Shown: positions 26,228 to 34,513, numbered from the stretch's first letter. The stretch is 64,000 nucleotides of DNA from Lepagella muris (GCF_004793975.1 NZ_SRYB01000010.1:62001-126000), one strand, 5' to 3'. Translations and numbers: made by a program. Notes: generated from the sequence alone by a model not told the origin.

Positions 26228-27382
26228 TTAGTCAATCTTCATTCTATATCGCAACAAAACTGCGCCGTCATTACGGATAATTGAATCGGCAACGAGCGGA
26301 GGACGGTTAAAACCCATATCTAACTGACCATCCAGAAACTCTCCTCCGAAATTATATACAATATAAAAACTGTTGCCATACGCATCATCAGGCGCAATCA
26401 TATTATTATGCATTGAGATATTGTCATTAAAATACAGTTTGCCCGACTTTTCATCGTATATACAAGGCTCTGCCGTATCTTCATCCTTTACTGAAAGGCA
26501 TATATACTTTCCTGCCATCATAGGCGTTGTGGTTAGAAATTGCCACCGCTTTTCTACCACATAATCCCTTGCCTTTGATTTATCCATTTCTGCTATCTCT
26601 ATATTATTGAATGGTCGGGCAGTGTTAACCGACACGTTGCCGATAAAGTTCCCGTCTTTGGCAGAGATCTTTGAGAATCCGTTGTATCCGGTCGATGAAT
26701 ATATAATAACCGAATCATTGTCAGAGAGGAATCGTCCCATTCCAATCTTGTCTCTATGGTTATCATACGGATAGATTGAATGCTTTATTCTGAAAGAACT
26801 GTCAGCGATATATAACCGATTACCGTCTGAATTCTCTATTTGGTTCACTCCCTCCATTGGCAACTCTGCAAGAATGAAACCACCGTTATCCAATGGGCGA
26901 ATAGCCCCGATGACGATAGGGGCATTATAGCTTCTTTTGAACATGCCGTTGTCGGAGCCATACTCATTTATCTTTTTCCCGAAGTTGTCAACAATAAATA
27001 CCGATGAGTCTGTAACCGCGATACAAGCAATCTCAAGATACTCTTGTTGCGCATGTCCCATTGAGTGTAATGTGAATAGCTGATTCCCATCCTTAGAATA
27101 TGCATGCAATTTGTTTCTCCTTCTATCAAGAATATATATCCCTTGGTCGGTTACCTGTAGTTCGTCAATGCCGGATATGGGATTCTCTATCGAGCCATGC
27201 AATGGAATAAATTCCACGGAATCAACAATTGTGGATATTGTATTAGCCTGATCAGGATGTGAATAATCAATCTCATATAAAGTGGTCAAATCTGTACCAT
27301 TGCCCTTCTTAGTATTATTGCAAGATACAAAAACAACGGAAACAATCCCTGTGACAAGTGTAATTGCTGATGATTTTTTCAT
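26228..27382 (-). CDS. Six-bladed beta-propeller lipoprotein, NVEALA-associated (first copy)
   Basis: 384 aa; lipoprotein signal MKKSSAITLVTGIVSVVFVSC (lipid Cys21). Blade motifs such as 'DSVEFIPLHG', 'QGIYILDRRRNKLHAYSKDG' and 'SVFIVDNFGKKINEYGSDNG' match the Bacteroidales six-bladed propeller family. It starts 87 bp after the stop of the first NVEALA peptide, the same order as in the second peptide/propeller pair, but the two propellers are only distantly alike. Probably a periplasmic or surface partner of the peptide (inference from gene order). Confidence 0.82.
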   Translation of the reverse strand: MKKSSAITLVTGIVSVVFVSCNNTKKGNGTDLTTLYEIDYSHPDQANTISTIVDSVEFIPLHGSIENPISGIDELQVTDQGIYILDRRRNKLHAYSKDGNQLFTLHSMGHAQQEYLEIACIAVTDSSVFIVDNFGKKINEYGSDNGMFKRSYNAPIVIGAIRPLDNGGFILAELPMEGVNQIENSDGNRLYIADSSFRIKHSIYPYDNHRDKIGMGRFLSDNDSVIIYSSTGYNGFSKISAKDGNFIGNVSVNTARPFNNIEIAEMDKSKARDYVVEKRWQFLTTTPMMAGKYICLSVKDEDTAEPCIYDEKSGKLYFNDNISMHNNMIAPDDAYGNSFYIVYNFGGEFLDGQLDMGFNRPPLVADSIIRNDGAVLLRYRMKID

Positions 27383-27469
27383 TTCTAATACGAAGGATTA
27401 AACGTGGAAAATTGGCAAGAAAATTCTTGCCAATTTTCAGGTTGATAATAGGCTTCATTGTATTTCTGT

Positions 27470-27772
27470 TTATCCATGAAGATTGCAACGACGACTATTG
27501 CATCCCTTTCCTCCACCACCGCATGTTATTACAATGAAGGTGCATTTTTTGCCATCCTTTAATCTGGCACCACATTCAAAACTGTCAGTTTCTATACCAT
27601 CTGGATATTCCCATTGTGTTGTAATCTCATCTTCAGATAGAGCCTCAACGTTCTGCATTAACAATTGAGTACTATGACCCTCTTGTTGGGAAAGAGTCTT
27701 AATGCCGTGATAGCCAAAGACAGTCAAAAATAAAACTGCCGTTAGAGGCAACAATAACTTTTTCTGTTTCAT
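27470..27772 (-). CDS. NVEALA-family Cys- and Gly-rich exported peptide (first copy)
   Basis: 100 aa. Leader with hydrophobic helix (residues 6-20), then NVEALS at residues 41-46, then an acidic linker and a core with Cys67, 77, 84, 91 and 96, including 'ITCGGGGKGCNSRRCNLHG' at the C-terminus. The hexamer is in exactly the same position as in the second copy, and both have five Cys, but the core sequences do not match. The NVEALA family has no proven function. The gene lies between the MauE-like redox protein (101 bp upstream) and its propeller partner (87 bp downstream). Confidence 0.85.
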   Translation of the reverse strand: MKQKKLLLPLTAVLFLTVFGYHGIKTLSQQEGHSTQLLMQNVEALSEDEITTQWEYPDGIETDSFECGARLKDGKKCTFIVITCGGGGKGCNSRRCNLHG

Positions 27773-27873
27773 TTTTAGAGATTTAGTTAATCATTACTTG
27801 ATGTGATAGATTCATTATCCGATTATATTTCATTGTCATGTGTACATTCTGTGGTATGTGAAGGAAATGTGTC

Positions 27874-28662
27874 CTATGTTATAGTAAAAGCACCACCTAT
27901 TTCATGAATCAGATATTCAATCTGAATACTATATGATACAAAGATTACCGATAACCCTATAACCAGACTCTTGGTGGTCAAACGCTGAGTATAATATTTA
28001 CGCTCAGACATTTCAATTGTAAATGAAATAACACATATTACAACATAGAGTAATATGTAGGTTGATTGACCGATAATGTGCATAAATATCATGGAGAACA
28101 CTATCGGTAATGCTGACGCAGCTATTATGAGAGATAGTTTTCGCATACTGACGGCAGAACATAGTTCCTGTCTTGGCGATATCAAAGCCGTATGCAGGCT
28201 TAAACCAACACATGCCAATAGAAGAGCGAGATTCTTATAAAAAGAATGAGCAGGATTAAGATGGATAAATTCTCCAAAGCAGCCGCATGATTCGATTCCT
28301 CCGTATGTATCCGTAAGGTTTGTATACGTTATGTAAGCGAACACGGACATAACCATTGGATACACCCAATGGAAACGAATAAATAACATTCGGATAAGTG
28401 CAACATACCCTAACGCCATTTCCCCAATACATATACAAGCAGCAATCACATAGCTACAATCGGCACTTATCCCCCAAAGACCGAGGAATGCCCCTACGGT
28501 TTGACTGAAAGCATCGATATTGACACCTTTCAGCATACCCGAAGCAATAAACGTAAGGGATATGACACAACGTACACATGAGCATATAATTATCCCTGTG
28601 TATCGTTCATATTTTTCAGTATTTAATGCTGACCCTGTTATCATATCCGGTTTATTGTTCAA
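27874..28662 (-). CDS. MauE/DoxX-like membrane redox protein
   Basis: 262 aa, seven to eight membrane helices. The N-terminal half resembles MauE ('FIASGMLKGVNIDAFSQTVG', then a Cys pair at 126 and 128 in 'GIESCGCFGEF', then 'SFYKNLALLLACVGL'). MauE-type proteins are linked to disulfide formation or methylamine dehydrogenase maturation, and in Bacteroidales they often occur beside thioredoxin-like proteins. The C-terminal half has about four more helices and no recognised function. In this operon it could feed or drain electrons for the CxxC protein and the Cys-rich peptides (inference). Confidence 0.8.
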   Translation of the reverse strand: MNNKPDMITGSALNTEKYERYTGIIICSCVRCVISLTFIASGMLKGVNIDAFSQTVGAFLGLWGISADCSYVIAACICIGEMALGYVALIRMLFIRFHWVYPMVMSVFAYITYTNLTDTYGGIESCGCFGEFIHLNPAHSFYKNLALLLACVGLSLHTALISPRQELCSAVSMRKLSLIIAASALPIVFSMIFMHIIGQSTYILLYVVICVISFTIEMSERKYYTQRLTTKSLVIGLSVIFVSYSIQIEYLIHEIGGAFTIT

Positions 28663-28717
28663 GATGAATATTCAGTAAAATACACCCTGTTTTGCAAATT
28701 CTCATTTAAATGACTTC

Positions 28718-29101
28718 TTAAAGATATAGGTAGCCTTTAAGGGTCTTATCAATTGTGATTACTTTTAGTATATAGACTCCGTTTTGAAGAGATTTAATAG
28801 TCTCTACAAAAACAGTTTCATCGGATGATACGGTTATTGCGTATCTTCCTCCTTCATCCCAAAGTTCGTATGCGAGAACATCTTCAGAGAGTCCGTTTTC
28901 ATCAATAATGATAGTGCTCGATTCGAAGTCAATACGGCATAAAATCGGTCGTGGTGATTTTCTATGACCATAGTTATTATGCTGCTCATGTTCACTATTG
29001 TATAAATTCACATCAATAGAATCGACAGGCTGTCCGAAGATCTCTAAAGAATAAGAGATGCAAAAGAAAAATAATAAAATAGATGCAAAGGACTTTTTCA
29101 T
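28718..29101 (-). CDS. Small secreted beta-sandwich protein (DUF3244-like)
   Basis: 127 aa. Signal peptide MKKSFASILLFFFCISYSLEIFG. The body is about 100 residues of beta-strands ('LCRIDFESSTIIIDENGL', 'ALTVSSDETVFVE'-like segment, 'GVYILKVITIDKTLKGYLYL'), fitting the DUF3244-type immunoglobulin-like fold seen in Bacteroidales; the end resembles the type IX sorting-domain fold but is too short to call one. First gene after the promoter at 29137-29144, so probably the first gene of the operon. Function unknown. Confidence 0.65.
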   Translation of the reverse strand: MKKSFASILLFFFCISYSLEIFGQPVDSIDVNLYNSEHEQHNNYGHRKSPRPILCRIDFESSTIIIDENGLSEDVLAYELWDEGGRYAITVSSDETVFVETIKSLQNGVYILKVITIDKTLKGYLYL

Positions 29102-29136
29102 GATGCGTGTCTTTTTGTCAGTTAATTTTTGTATCG

Positions 29137-29144
29137 CAAAGTTA
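29137..29144 (-). promoter_or_regulatory. -7 element of the NVEALA operon
   Basis: TAACTTTG on the minus strand, 36 bp before the start of the DUF3244-like gene. No exact TTTG -33 box; the 18-bp operator-like inverted repeat lies upstream. Confidence 0.55.
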
Positions 29145-29179
29145 AGTAGAAAGAGAATAAAGGTATATATAAAGGTGTA

Positions 29180-29228
29180 CGATTTTTGTGCGATTTTTAT
29201 ATCCCGGCATAAAATCGCACAAAAATCG
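29180..29228. promoter_or_regulatory. Operator-like array of four CGATTTT half-sites
   Basis: Perfect 18-bp arms at 29180-29197 and 29211-29228 with a 13-nt spacer. Each arm has two CGATTTT(T) half-sites about 11 bp apart, one DNA turn. It sits 36 bp upstream of the -7 box and 24 bp after the stop of the TPR-HTH gene. There is no T-run, so an operator is more likely than a terminator. Confidence 0.6.
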
Positions 29229-29252
29229 CACTGTTTTGAAGTAGTAATATGG

Positions 29253-31106
29253 TTATAATGACTTGATTAGATCGTCAAAGGTTTTTGCGCCCAGATTCAC
29301 CCCGAATATTTTCCGGCAGAGTGATCCACGGTGGGATGAGAGGGTACCTTTCGACTTTCCAAGAAGGATTGCCATGTCGGAAGGGGAGACATGGCATTTT
29401 ATAAGAAGGCAGATATGGAGATAGCGAGGCTTGATAGGTTCGCCGGTAAGGAGCTGGAGATGATAATGGAAATTAGGGGAAACGGAGATTACCAACGATT
29501 CAAGTTTACCCCATAATTTACTATTTTCAGTGATTACCTTCTTGCAGGCTATCATTTTTTGCATCTCTGCATACGCTTCAGATTGCAATATCACTGGAGA
29601 TATGTTTGCTGCCATTCCACTGTCAATAAACTTCAAAATCTCATCAAGAAGTTTTTTCCGCAGTTCATCCTTTGAATTTGAACTAACAATCGGAATCATA
29701 TTCCGGTCCTCATTGTCAATCGGAAGCCCTTCCGGTGCCGGCTCGTCAACATTATCAGACTTTTCAGGTCTTTCATTCTCTGTATCGGCAGTCCTTTCAG
29801 CAGAATACATATCTATGGATGAGGTTGCCTGTTGTTCACAAGGCGTAGAATATGTCCGGTTGACCAGAGTTTCAGCTGTCTTACCGGTATTCAGTAGCTG
29901 CACATTCTTCAAGGAATATTTCATCTGCAGTATTTTATTCTTGTATCGATATCTCATATATATCAAAACCGCGCTTAAAACGGACAATGCAGTGATAAGA
30001 CACATCACAACATACCATAGCAACTTCCTTGAATGCTCGGCTTTCTCCTTTGCACGAACATGCTGCTGATAGTTGAAGTTTGATACTTGGATTAACGACT
30101 GGTCTTTTGCATGTCGGTCTATAAAATTCTCCATTACGTTGCGATACCGCAAGGCGTATGCGGACAGAGAGTCATAAGGGAGTTTCTCCATGATTCCCGG
30201 AGAAAACATCAGGGAATAACCGGTTTTCAGGTTATTGTCTGCAGGATCGCTTATCAGCTGCCGGGCATACATATATGCCGTATCGAAATATCCCGACCTA
30301 TAATATATACGTGCGGCTATTGCTGTGGGATAACTCTTAAAAGCAGAGTCACATTTCTCAGGTACGCCCCTTATCTGATTTAAGGCGACCGACAGATTCC
30401 CATTCTCAAGTAAGGCATGCGCAAGATGTGCCTTCAATTCACTTCTTTTACTCTCAGACAGATTCTCACTTGAGATTAATGCCCGATTGAAATAAAATTG
30501 AGCACTATCTATTTCTTTTAAATCAAGATACGCACTTCCAAGAAATTGATAATCAATAGTGGTGTAATAGGCATTACCTTCAATTGAATCCAACTTTATG
30601 GTTTCCCTGAAATATGGTATGGCTTGGCGGTATAATCGCAGCTCCTGCAATATCCATGCATACTGACCAATAATCATTCCTCGCAAATGAACATTCTCAG
30701 GAGTATCCTCAAGCATATCAAGAGCTTTGTGGAAATAGTCAATTGATTGGGGGTAGTCGCCCATATCGCAATAGACGCGTCCGGCATAGTAGAGCACCTC
30801 CGGATAGTTCGCCTCATTCCGGTGCGAGGAATAGTATTCCACAAGTCGGAGTATGACGGAATCCGACGTATGAAGCACCATACATTTGTCGTTCGCCTTT
30901 ATTTTCAGAAGGTCATGGAGGTGACGGTCTTTCACCGAGAGTGATCTCGGATTTATTGAATCCAACTTTCTGCGTACAAGTTCAGGAGACTCGTCCACGA
31001 TTCCCTTGACTGCCTCAAGACGCGCGTCAGGATGACTTGACCCGCAAGAATTGAACCAAATCATACAAGAGACCACCACAAGTATAAAATCTAAAATATA
31101 TCTCAT
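29253..31106 (-). CDS. TPR membrane protein with C-terminal helix-turn-helix (candidate one-piece regulator)
   Basis: 617 aa. N-terminal signal with lipobox-like 'IWFNSC' at Cys21; several TPR motifs (about 60-310: 'EVLYYAGRVYCDMGDYPQSI', 'QYQFLGSAYLDLKE'-like repeats); one membrane helix near 372-395 ('LLWYVVMCLITALSVLSAVL'); a low-complexity linker; and a C-terminal HTH-like region (about 560-600, 'CHVSPSDMAILLGKSKGTLS'). The layout suggests a periplasmic sensor joined directly to a cytosolic DNA-binding domain. Such TPR/HTH proteins sit next to NVEALA/propeller genes in Bacteroidales. It lies immediately upstream of the operon on the same strand, next to the operator-like array. Confidence 0.75.
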   Translation of the reverse strand: MRYILDFILVVVSCMIWFNSCGSSHPDARLEAVKGIVDESPELVRRKLDSINPRSLSVKDRHLHDLLKIKANDKCMVLHTSDSVILRLVEYYSSHRNEANYPEVLYYAGRVYCDMGDYPQSIDYFHKALDMLEDTPENVHLRGMIIGQYAWILQELRLYRQAIPYFRETIKLDSIEGNAYYTTIDYQFLGSAYLDLKEIDSAQFYFNRALISSENLSESKRSELKAHLAHALLENGNLSVALNQIRGVPEKCDSAFKSYPTAIAARIYYRSGYFDTAYMYARQLISDPADNNLKTGYSLMFSPGIMEKLPYDSLSAYALRYRNVMENFIDRHAKDQSLIQVSNFNYQQHVRAKEKAEHSRKLLWYVVMCLITALSVLSAVLIYMRYRYKNKILQMKYSLKNVQLLNTGKTAETLVNRTYSTPCEQQATSSIDMYSAERTADTENERPEKSDNVDEPAPEGLPIDNEDRNMIPIVSSNSKDELRKKLLDEILKFIDSGMAANISPVILQSEAYAEMQKMIACKKVITENSKLWGKLESLVISVSPNFHYHLQLLTGEPIKPRYLHICLLIKCHVSPSDMAILLGKSKGTLSSHRGSLCRKIFGVNLGAKTFDDLIKSL

Positions 31107-31111
31107 ATCTG

Positions 31112-31227
31112 CTACTGATTGAATTCGTATTCGAGGAGAAGGAAATCGCGTAACGACATGTGTCGGATTCCCTTGTAGGTATTGGGGAAGGTGGAATCAA
31201 GAGAAATCACGTATTTGGGGATATGAT
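31112..31227 (-). pseudogene. C-terminal remnant of an AAA-ATPase (ATP-binding) gene
   Basis: The last ~38 codons ('IPKYVISLDSTFPNTYKGIR', then 'HMSLRDFLL') match the C-terminal tail common in the large Bacteroidales ATP-binding protein family with DUF4143-like tails. Everything before it is missing; the reading frame runs upstream into repeat sequence instead. A promoter-like TATATTTG is present in the repeats, so a former gene start and its end are now joined by deletion. Confidence 0.6.
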
Positions 31228-31326
31228 AGTTTTCATTACGATTAAAACTTTCGGCAAATATACGAAAAGTTTTAATCGTAATGAAAACTTTTGGCAAAAT
31301 CTACAAAAGTTTTAATCGTAATGAAA
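31228..31326. repeat. Complex inverted/direct repeats with embedded -7 boxes
   Basis: Three copies of a ~22-bp motif (AAAGTTTTAATCGTAATGAA): one inverted (31228-31251) and two direct (31265-31286, 31305-31326, 40 bp apart). The first two form a perfect 24-bp inverted repeat with a 14-nt spacer (31228-31251/31266-31289). Between copies lie minus-strand TATATTTG (31255-31262) and a TAGATTTTG variant near 31292-31302. Confidence 0.85.
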
Positions 31327-31331
31327 TTTGT

Positions 31332-32609
31332 TTATAGTGGGAGTATTCTGCCCTTAGGATATTGCGGGAGAGGCTCAGCCATATAGGGAAGAGCCTTTTT
31401 GTATTCTTCAACTGATGCGGCAGGCACCTTCACACATCCCTTGAAAAGATCGAGGCGCACGATCAGATCACCCTCGAATAACGGGGGCTCTTCCCCAAGG
31501 AAGGTGATGCAGGTCAGCTTTTCGGGAAAAGTGAAGATTTCCTCTCCGATGCTTTTCAGCGATGCAGGAAAGGTTATTGCCATGAGGGCATCACAGCATC
31601 CAAAAGCCTCGTTGCCAATCCGTTCCAATCCCTCATTCAGAATTATGCTCTTCATGCTGCCGCAATTATAGAAGCATTTGTCTCCAACTCTTTTTATGGA
31701 AGGGGGCAATACAATTCCCTCCTCCGCCCGGCATACGCAGAATGCATAGTCATCCAGCTCGCTTACACTGTCGGGGATTGAGTATGATTGTGCCACAGGT
31801 AGGTGGGCACACAGGTGGTCTCCGCAGATAATCGCGCGCCCTTCATGCACAAATTTACCTTCGAGGTCTACGCTGCCTCGTCCGGCAATCGGGTTAGCTC
31901 CTACTTTCTCCACCGATTGCGGAATGTGGAGTTTCTTGATTCTTGTGCCATAGAAAGCCAGATCGCCGATACTGCGCACATTATCATGCAGTATGACTTC
32001 GGTGGGACCGAGGGGTGGGTAGTTGCGGTACCAGTTGTCGTCGCGTGCCGATGATGAAAAGGCCTTATCGCCAATTCTCTCCATATTGGCGGGAATGGAG
32101 AATGATTCACCCTCACCGAAATACGCGATAAGCGTGCCATTGTATACAATTGTATTCCCTTCTACAAATTTGCCTTCCACTGATCTTACCCAAGAACAGT
32201 CGGCGAAGGCACCTTCACCGATCTCTGCCACACCTTTGCCAATTTTGATCTTGTTGAGCTTGATGCAGCCACAGAATGCACGCTTGCCAATGTGTGTCAC
32301 CTTATTGGGTATGGTGAGGGTCTTTATATGTTCCAGTTTGGCAAACGCTTCGTCACCTATGTATTCCAGATTTGAGGGGAGTTTGAGAGATCGGAGTCGG
32401 GTGACGTCTTTAAAAGCCTTCGCCCCGATGCGACGCAGGCTTGCGGGTAGCACGATTTTAGTGACGGAGAACAATTCTTTTTTCACTCCGGCGAAAGCAC
32501 CGTCGGCCACCTCAGTCACGCCTTCCGGTATTTCAAGAGAAAAGCATGCTTTGCCATCTGTGGCAAAGGCTTTTATCAATTTTCCATCAATAATGTCTAA
32601 CTCTATCAT
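31332..32609 (-). CDS. BspA-like leucine-rich repeat protein, cytosolic
   Basis: 425 aa from the ATG at 32609, chosen because it lies 5 bp after the preceding gene's stop and removes a long non-LRR extension. Many LRR_5 (BspA-like) repeats of about 23 residues: 'IPEGVTEVADGAFAGVKKE', 'LPASLRRIGAKAFKDVT', 'IPNKVTHIGKRAFCGC'. Ends with the typical C-terminal cap ('VKVPAASVEEYKKALPYMAE'). No signal peptide or anchor, unlike the classic surface BspA proteins, so it is probably cytosolic or exported by another route. In tandem with the next gene; possibly a duplication. Function unknown. Confidence 0.82.
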   Translation of the reverse strand: MIELDIIDGKLIKAFATDGKACFSLEIPEGVTEVADGAFAGVKKELFSVTKIVLPASLRRIGAKAFKDVTRLRSLKLPSNLEYIGDEAFAKLEHIKTLTIPNKVTHIGKRAFCGCIKLNKIKIGKGVAEIGEGAFADCSWVRSVEGKFVEGNTIVYNGTLIAYFGEGESFSIPANMERIGDKAFSSSARDDNWYRNYPPLGPTEVILHDNVRSIGDLAFYGTRIKKLHIPQSVEKVGANPIAGRGSVDLEGKFVHEGRAIICGDHLCAHLPVAQSYSIPDSVSELDDYAFCVCRAEEGIVLPPSIKRVGDKCFYNCGSMKSIILNEGLERIGNEAFGCCDALMAITFPASLKSIGEEIFTFPEKLTCITFLGEEPPLFEGDLIVRLDLFKGCVKVPAASVEEYKKALPYMAEPLPQYPKGRILPL

Positions 32610-32613
32610 AATC

Positions 32614-34122
32614 TTACCTCTCCCACACATGGATTTTGTCGGAAAACTCGGGATATGCGTTACGGTATGCTTCGAGCGCCTCCTCAGGCACGTAGATGGC
32701 ATTGATACGCATACCGGTAGTATCGATCTTGGGAGGAGTGACGGGTTCGAACCAGTAGGTATTTGCAGATGCAGAGTAAGCAGCTGTAGAGAAAAATGCA
32801 TGGTAGCCGATCTCCTTGACATTGGCGGGGATGATGACGCCATCTCTGAACATGTCTGATCGCATTACGCTTTGTTCAAATGCCATCTCACCGATGATTT
32901 CAAGATTTTTCGGGAGCGCATCTACAGGGAGACACATGTTGCTGCAATACGCGAACGCCTTGCTACCGATGACGGTTACGCAGTCGGGGAAGGTCACGCC
33001 ACTAATTTCTCCAAGATAGCATGCCATCGGTGCAATTTCTGTGACATTTTCAGGAATATTCAACGTGAAAGAGCGATTGCCGGCACCCGCCAACAGGGTA
33101 TTCCCCTCTACCAGCGCGCTGCCGTCGGCAGTTGCGAATTTTCCGGAGAATTTTTCAATTATAGTAGTTGAGAAAGCTCCGTACTCAATGGTTGTCACGC
33201 TCTCCGGCACCTCAATTTCGGTGATGGAGGAGCGTTGAAAAGCGCCGGTACCAATGCTTTCCAATGAGGATGGCAGAGTTACCGAGGTCAAGTTCTTGGC
33301 ATCAAACAGGGCATCGCTGCCGATGCGCTTGACGCCTTCAGGTATTTCCAGATGGGATTCTTTTGATGCTGCCGTATATGCGAGCAATGTGCCGTCAAAG
33401 ATAAGCATGCGTTTGTCGGCGGATGCACCTCTACCATCGATTGTCGCCAGCAAATGACATCGACTGACTACTCTCTCTCCTATTCGCTCCACACTCTTCC
33501 CAATCTTTATCTTTTTAAGTTTGGAGCAATCGGAAAATGCTTCCACTCCGATGCTGGTGACCGAGTCGGGGATTGTGGCAGTGCCAAGCGCGGTGTTAGA
33601 GAAGGCATAGTCCCCAATCTTCTCCAGACCCTTCGGCAGTTTGACAGATGTGAGATGGGTGCAGCCTCTAAACGCTTCTTTCCCGATCTCTTTAAGGGTA
33701 GATGGTAAGATGATTTTTTTTGCCCAGAATCCGGATAAAGCCCCTGGTGCGATAGCCGTCATCCCTTCCGGCACACTCACCTCACCGGAATTATAAGAGT
33801 CAAAATGCTTGATGAGTACATTGTCAATGATAAGCATGTTGTCTACCAGCAGCTTACTCTTTAGCTTACAAATACCGTCAAAGGTCTCCGGATGGATCGT
33901 CTCTACCGAGTCGGGGAGTTCAATATAGTGGAGGAAGAGATCCTCTTCAATGCCCTTGTTTGTGTCAAAGAACGCATGTGCACCGATGGCTGTGACAGGG
34001 GTCTCAAACTCATAAGTGGCGGTGTTTTCACCGACAACTTCAGACTTTAATACAGCGTCAAACGCCTCGCGATTGATGCGAGGCTTGGAAAATGGGCCGA
34101 ATCCAATCTTGATTTCATTCAT
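32614..34122 (-). CDS. BspA-like leucine-rich repeat protein, cytosolic
   Basis: 502 aa from the ATG at 34122 (an upstream in-frame start at 34173 has no support). LRR_5 repeats throughout: 'LPSTLKEIGKEAFRGCTHLT', 'IPDSVTSIGVEAFSDCSKLK', 'LPSSLESIGTGAFQRSSI'; C-terminal cap 'AIYVPEEALEAYRNAYPEF'. No signal peptide. Its stop and the start of the second LRR gene are 4 bp apart, so they form an operon. The two share repeat units such as 'KLKKIKIGKSVERIGERV' and 'KLNKIKIGKGVAEIGEGA', which points to duplication. Confidence 0.82.
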   Translation of the reverse strand: MNEIKIGFGPFSKPRINREAFDAVLKSEVVGENTATYEFETPVTAIGAHAFFDTNKGIEEDLFLHYIELPDSVETIHPETFDGICKLKSKLLVDNMLIIDNVLIKHFDSYNSGEVSVPEGMTAIAPGALSGFWAKKIILPSTLKEIGKEAFRGCTHLTSVKLPKGLEKIGDYAFSNTALGTATIPDSVTSIGVEAFSDCSKLKKIKIGKSVERIGERVVSRCHLLATIDGRGASADKRMLIFDGTLLAYTAASKESHLEIPEGVKRIGSDALFDAKNLTSVTLPSSLESIGTGAFQRSSITEIEVPESVTTIEYGAFSTTIIEKFSGKFATADGSALVEGNTLLAGAGNRSFTLNIPENVTEIAPMACYLGEISGVTFPDCVTVIGSKAFAYCSNMCLPVDALPKNLEIIGEMAFEQSVMRSDMFRDGVIIPANVKEIGYHAFFSTAAYSASANTYWFEPVTPPKIDTTGMRINAIYVPEEALEAYRNAYPEFSDKIHVWER

Positions 34123-34274
34123 AGTTGGCTTTGCTGTTAAGAAGTTTATGTAAACACTTGTCGCCTGATCCACAGACGAGATATCCGAAAGGATAGTTTA
34201 CTGGCTTTTTAGCAGTCGCCGATAAAAACTCAATCTATTTGATTCCGGTCTTTGCAAAAAGACTTGACTTGCAG

Positions 34275-34507
34275 AAAGAATCCAACAGGCACACACGGTG
34301 GTAAAAACCACAAAAAATGCACCGCTCATCGGCGATATGCGATGAAGCCAGATTCTGCAAGACGGGACGCAGAGTATGTCATGGTTTTGGGGAAGAAGAG
34401 CCGTCCCATCACTTTCAGTCCATCGTGCAGACCGAATTGCCAAGGTGATGTAATCTTCCCTCCATAAGGAGCAATCTATGTATAGAGACAGACTGCTCCT
34501 GAGGATT
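34275..34507 (-). ncRNA. Possible structured RNA or long 5' leader
   Basis: Downstream of a full consensus promoter on the minus strand, four hairpins follow each other: 34468-34473/34494-34499 with outer CCTC/GAGG; CATCAC/GTGATG (34407-34412/34445-34450) with an inner 7-bp stem; GGGACG/CGTCCC (34364-34369/34402-34407); TCATCG/CGATGA (34326-34331/34340-34345). No clear ORF or intrinsic terminator. It could be a free RNA or the leader of the LRR operon. It does not show RNase P, SRP, tmRNA or TPP/cobalamin signatures that I could see. Confidence 0.35.
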
Positions 34508-34513
34508 GCATTG

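Noticed and set aside
31228..31326. Repeat cluster as a CRISPR or transposon end
   Set aside because: Only three copies, one inverted, with similar rather than unique spacers; no transposase gene next to it.
32023..32859. A 278-codon open frame on the plus strand
   Set aside because: Antisense to the LRR genes and made of repeated reverse-complement LRR codons; no support.
34198..34443. An 81-codon minus-strand frame in the gap before the LRR genes
   Set aside because: No recognisable domain, and it overlaps the hairpins of the candidate structured RNA; the frame is likely chance.
34275..34507. RNase P, SRP, tmRNA or a known riboswitch
   Set aside because: None of the conserved cores I know for these RNAs could be found; left as an unassigned candidate.
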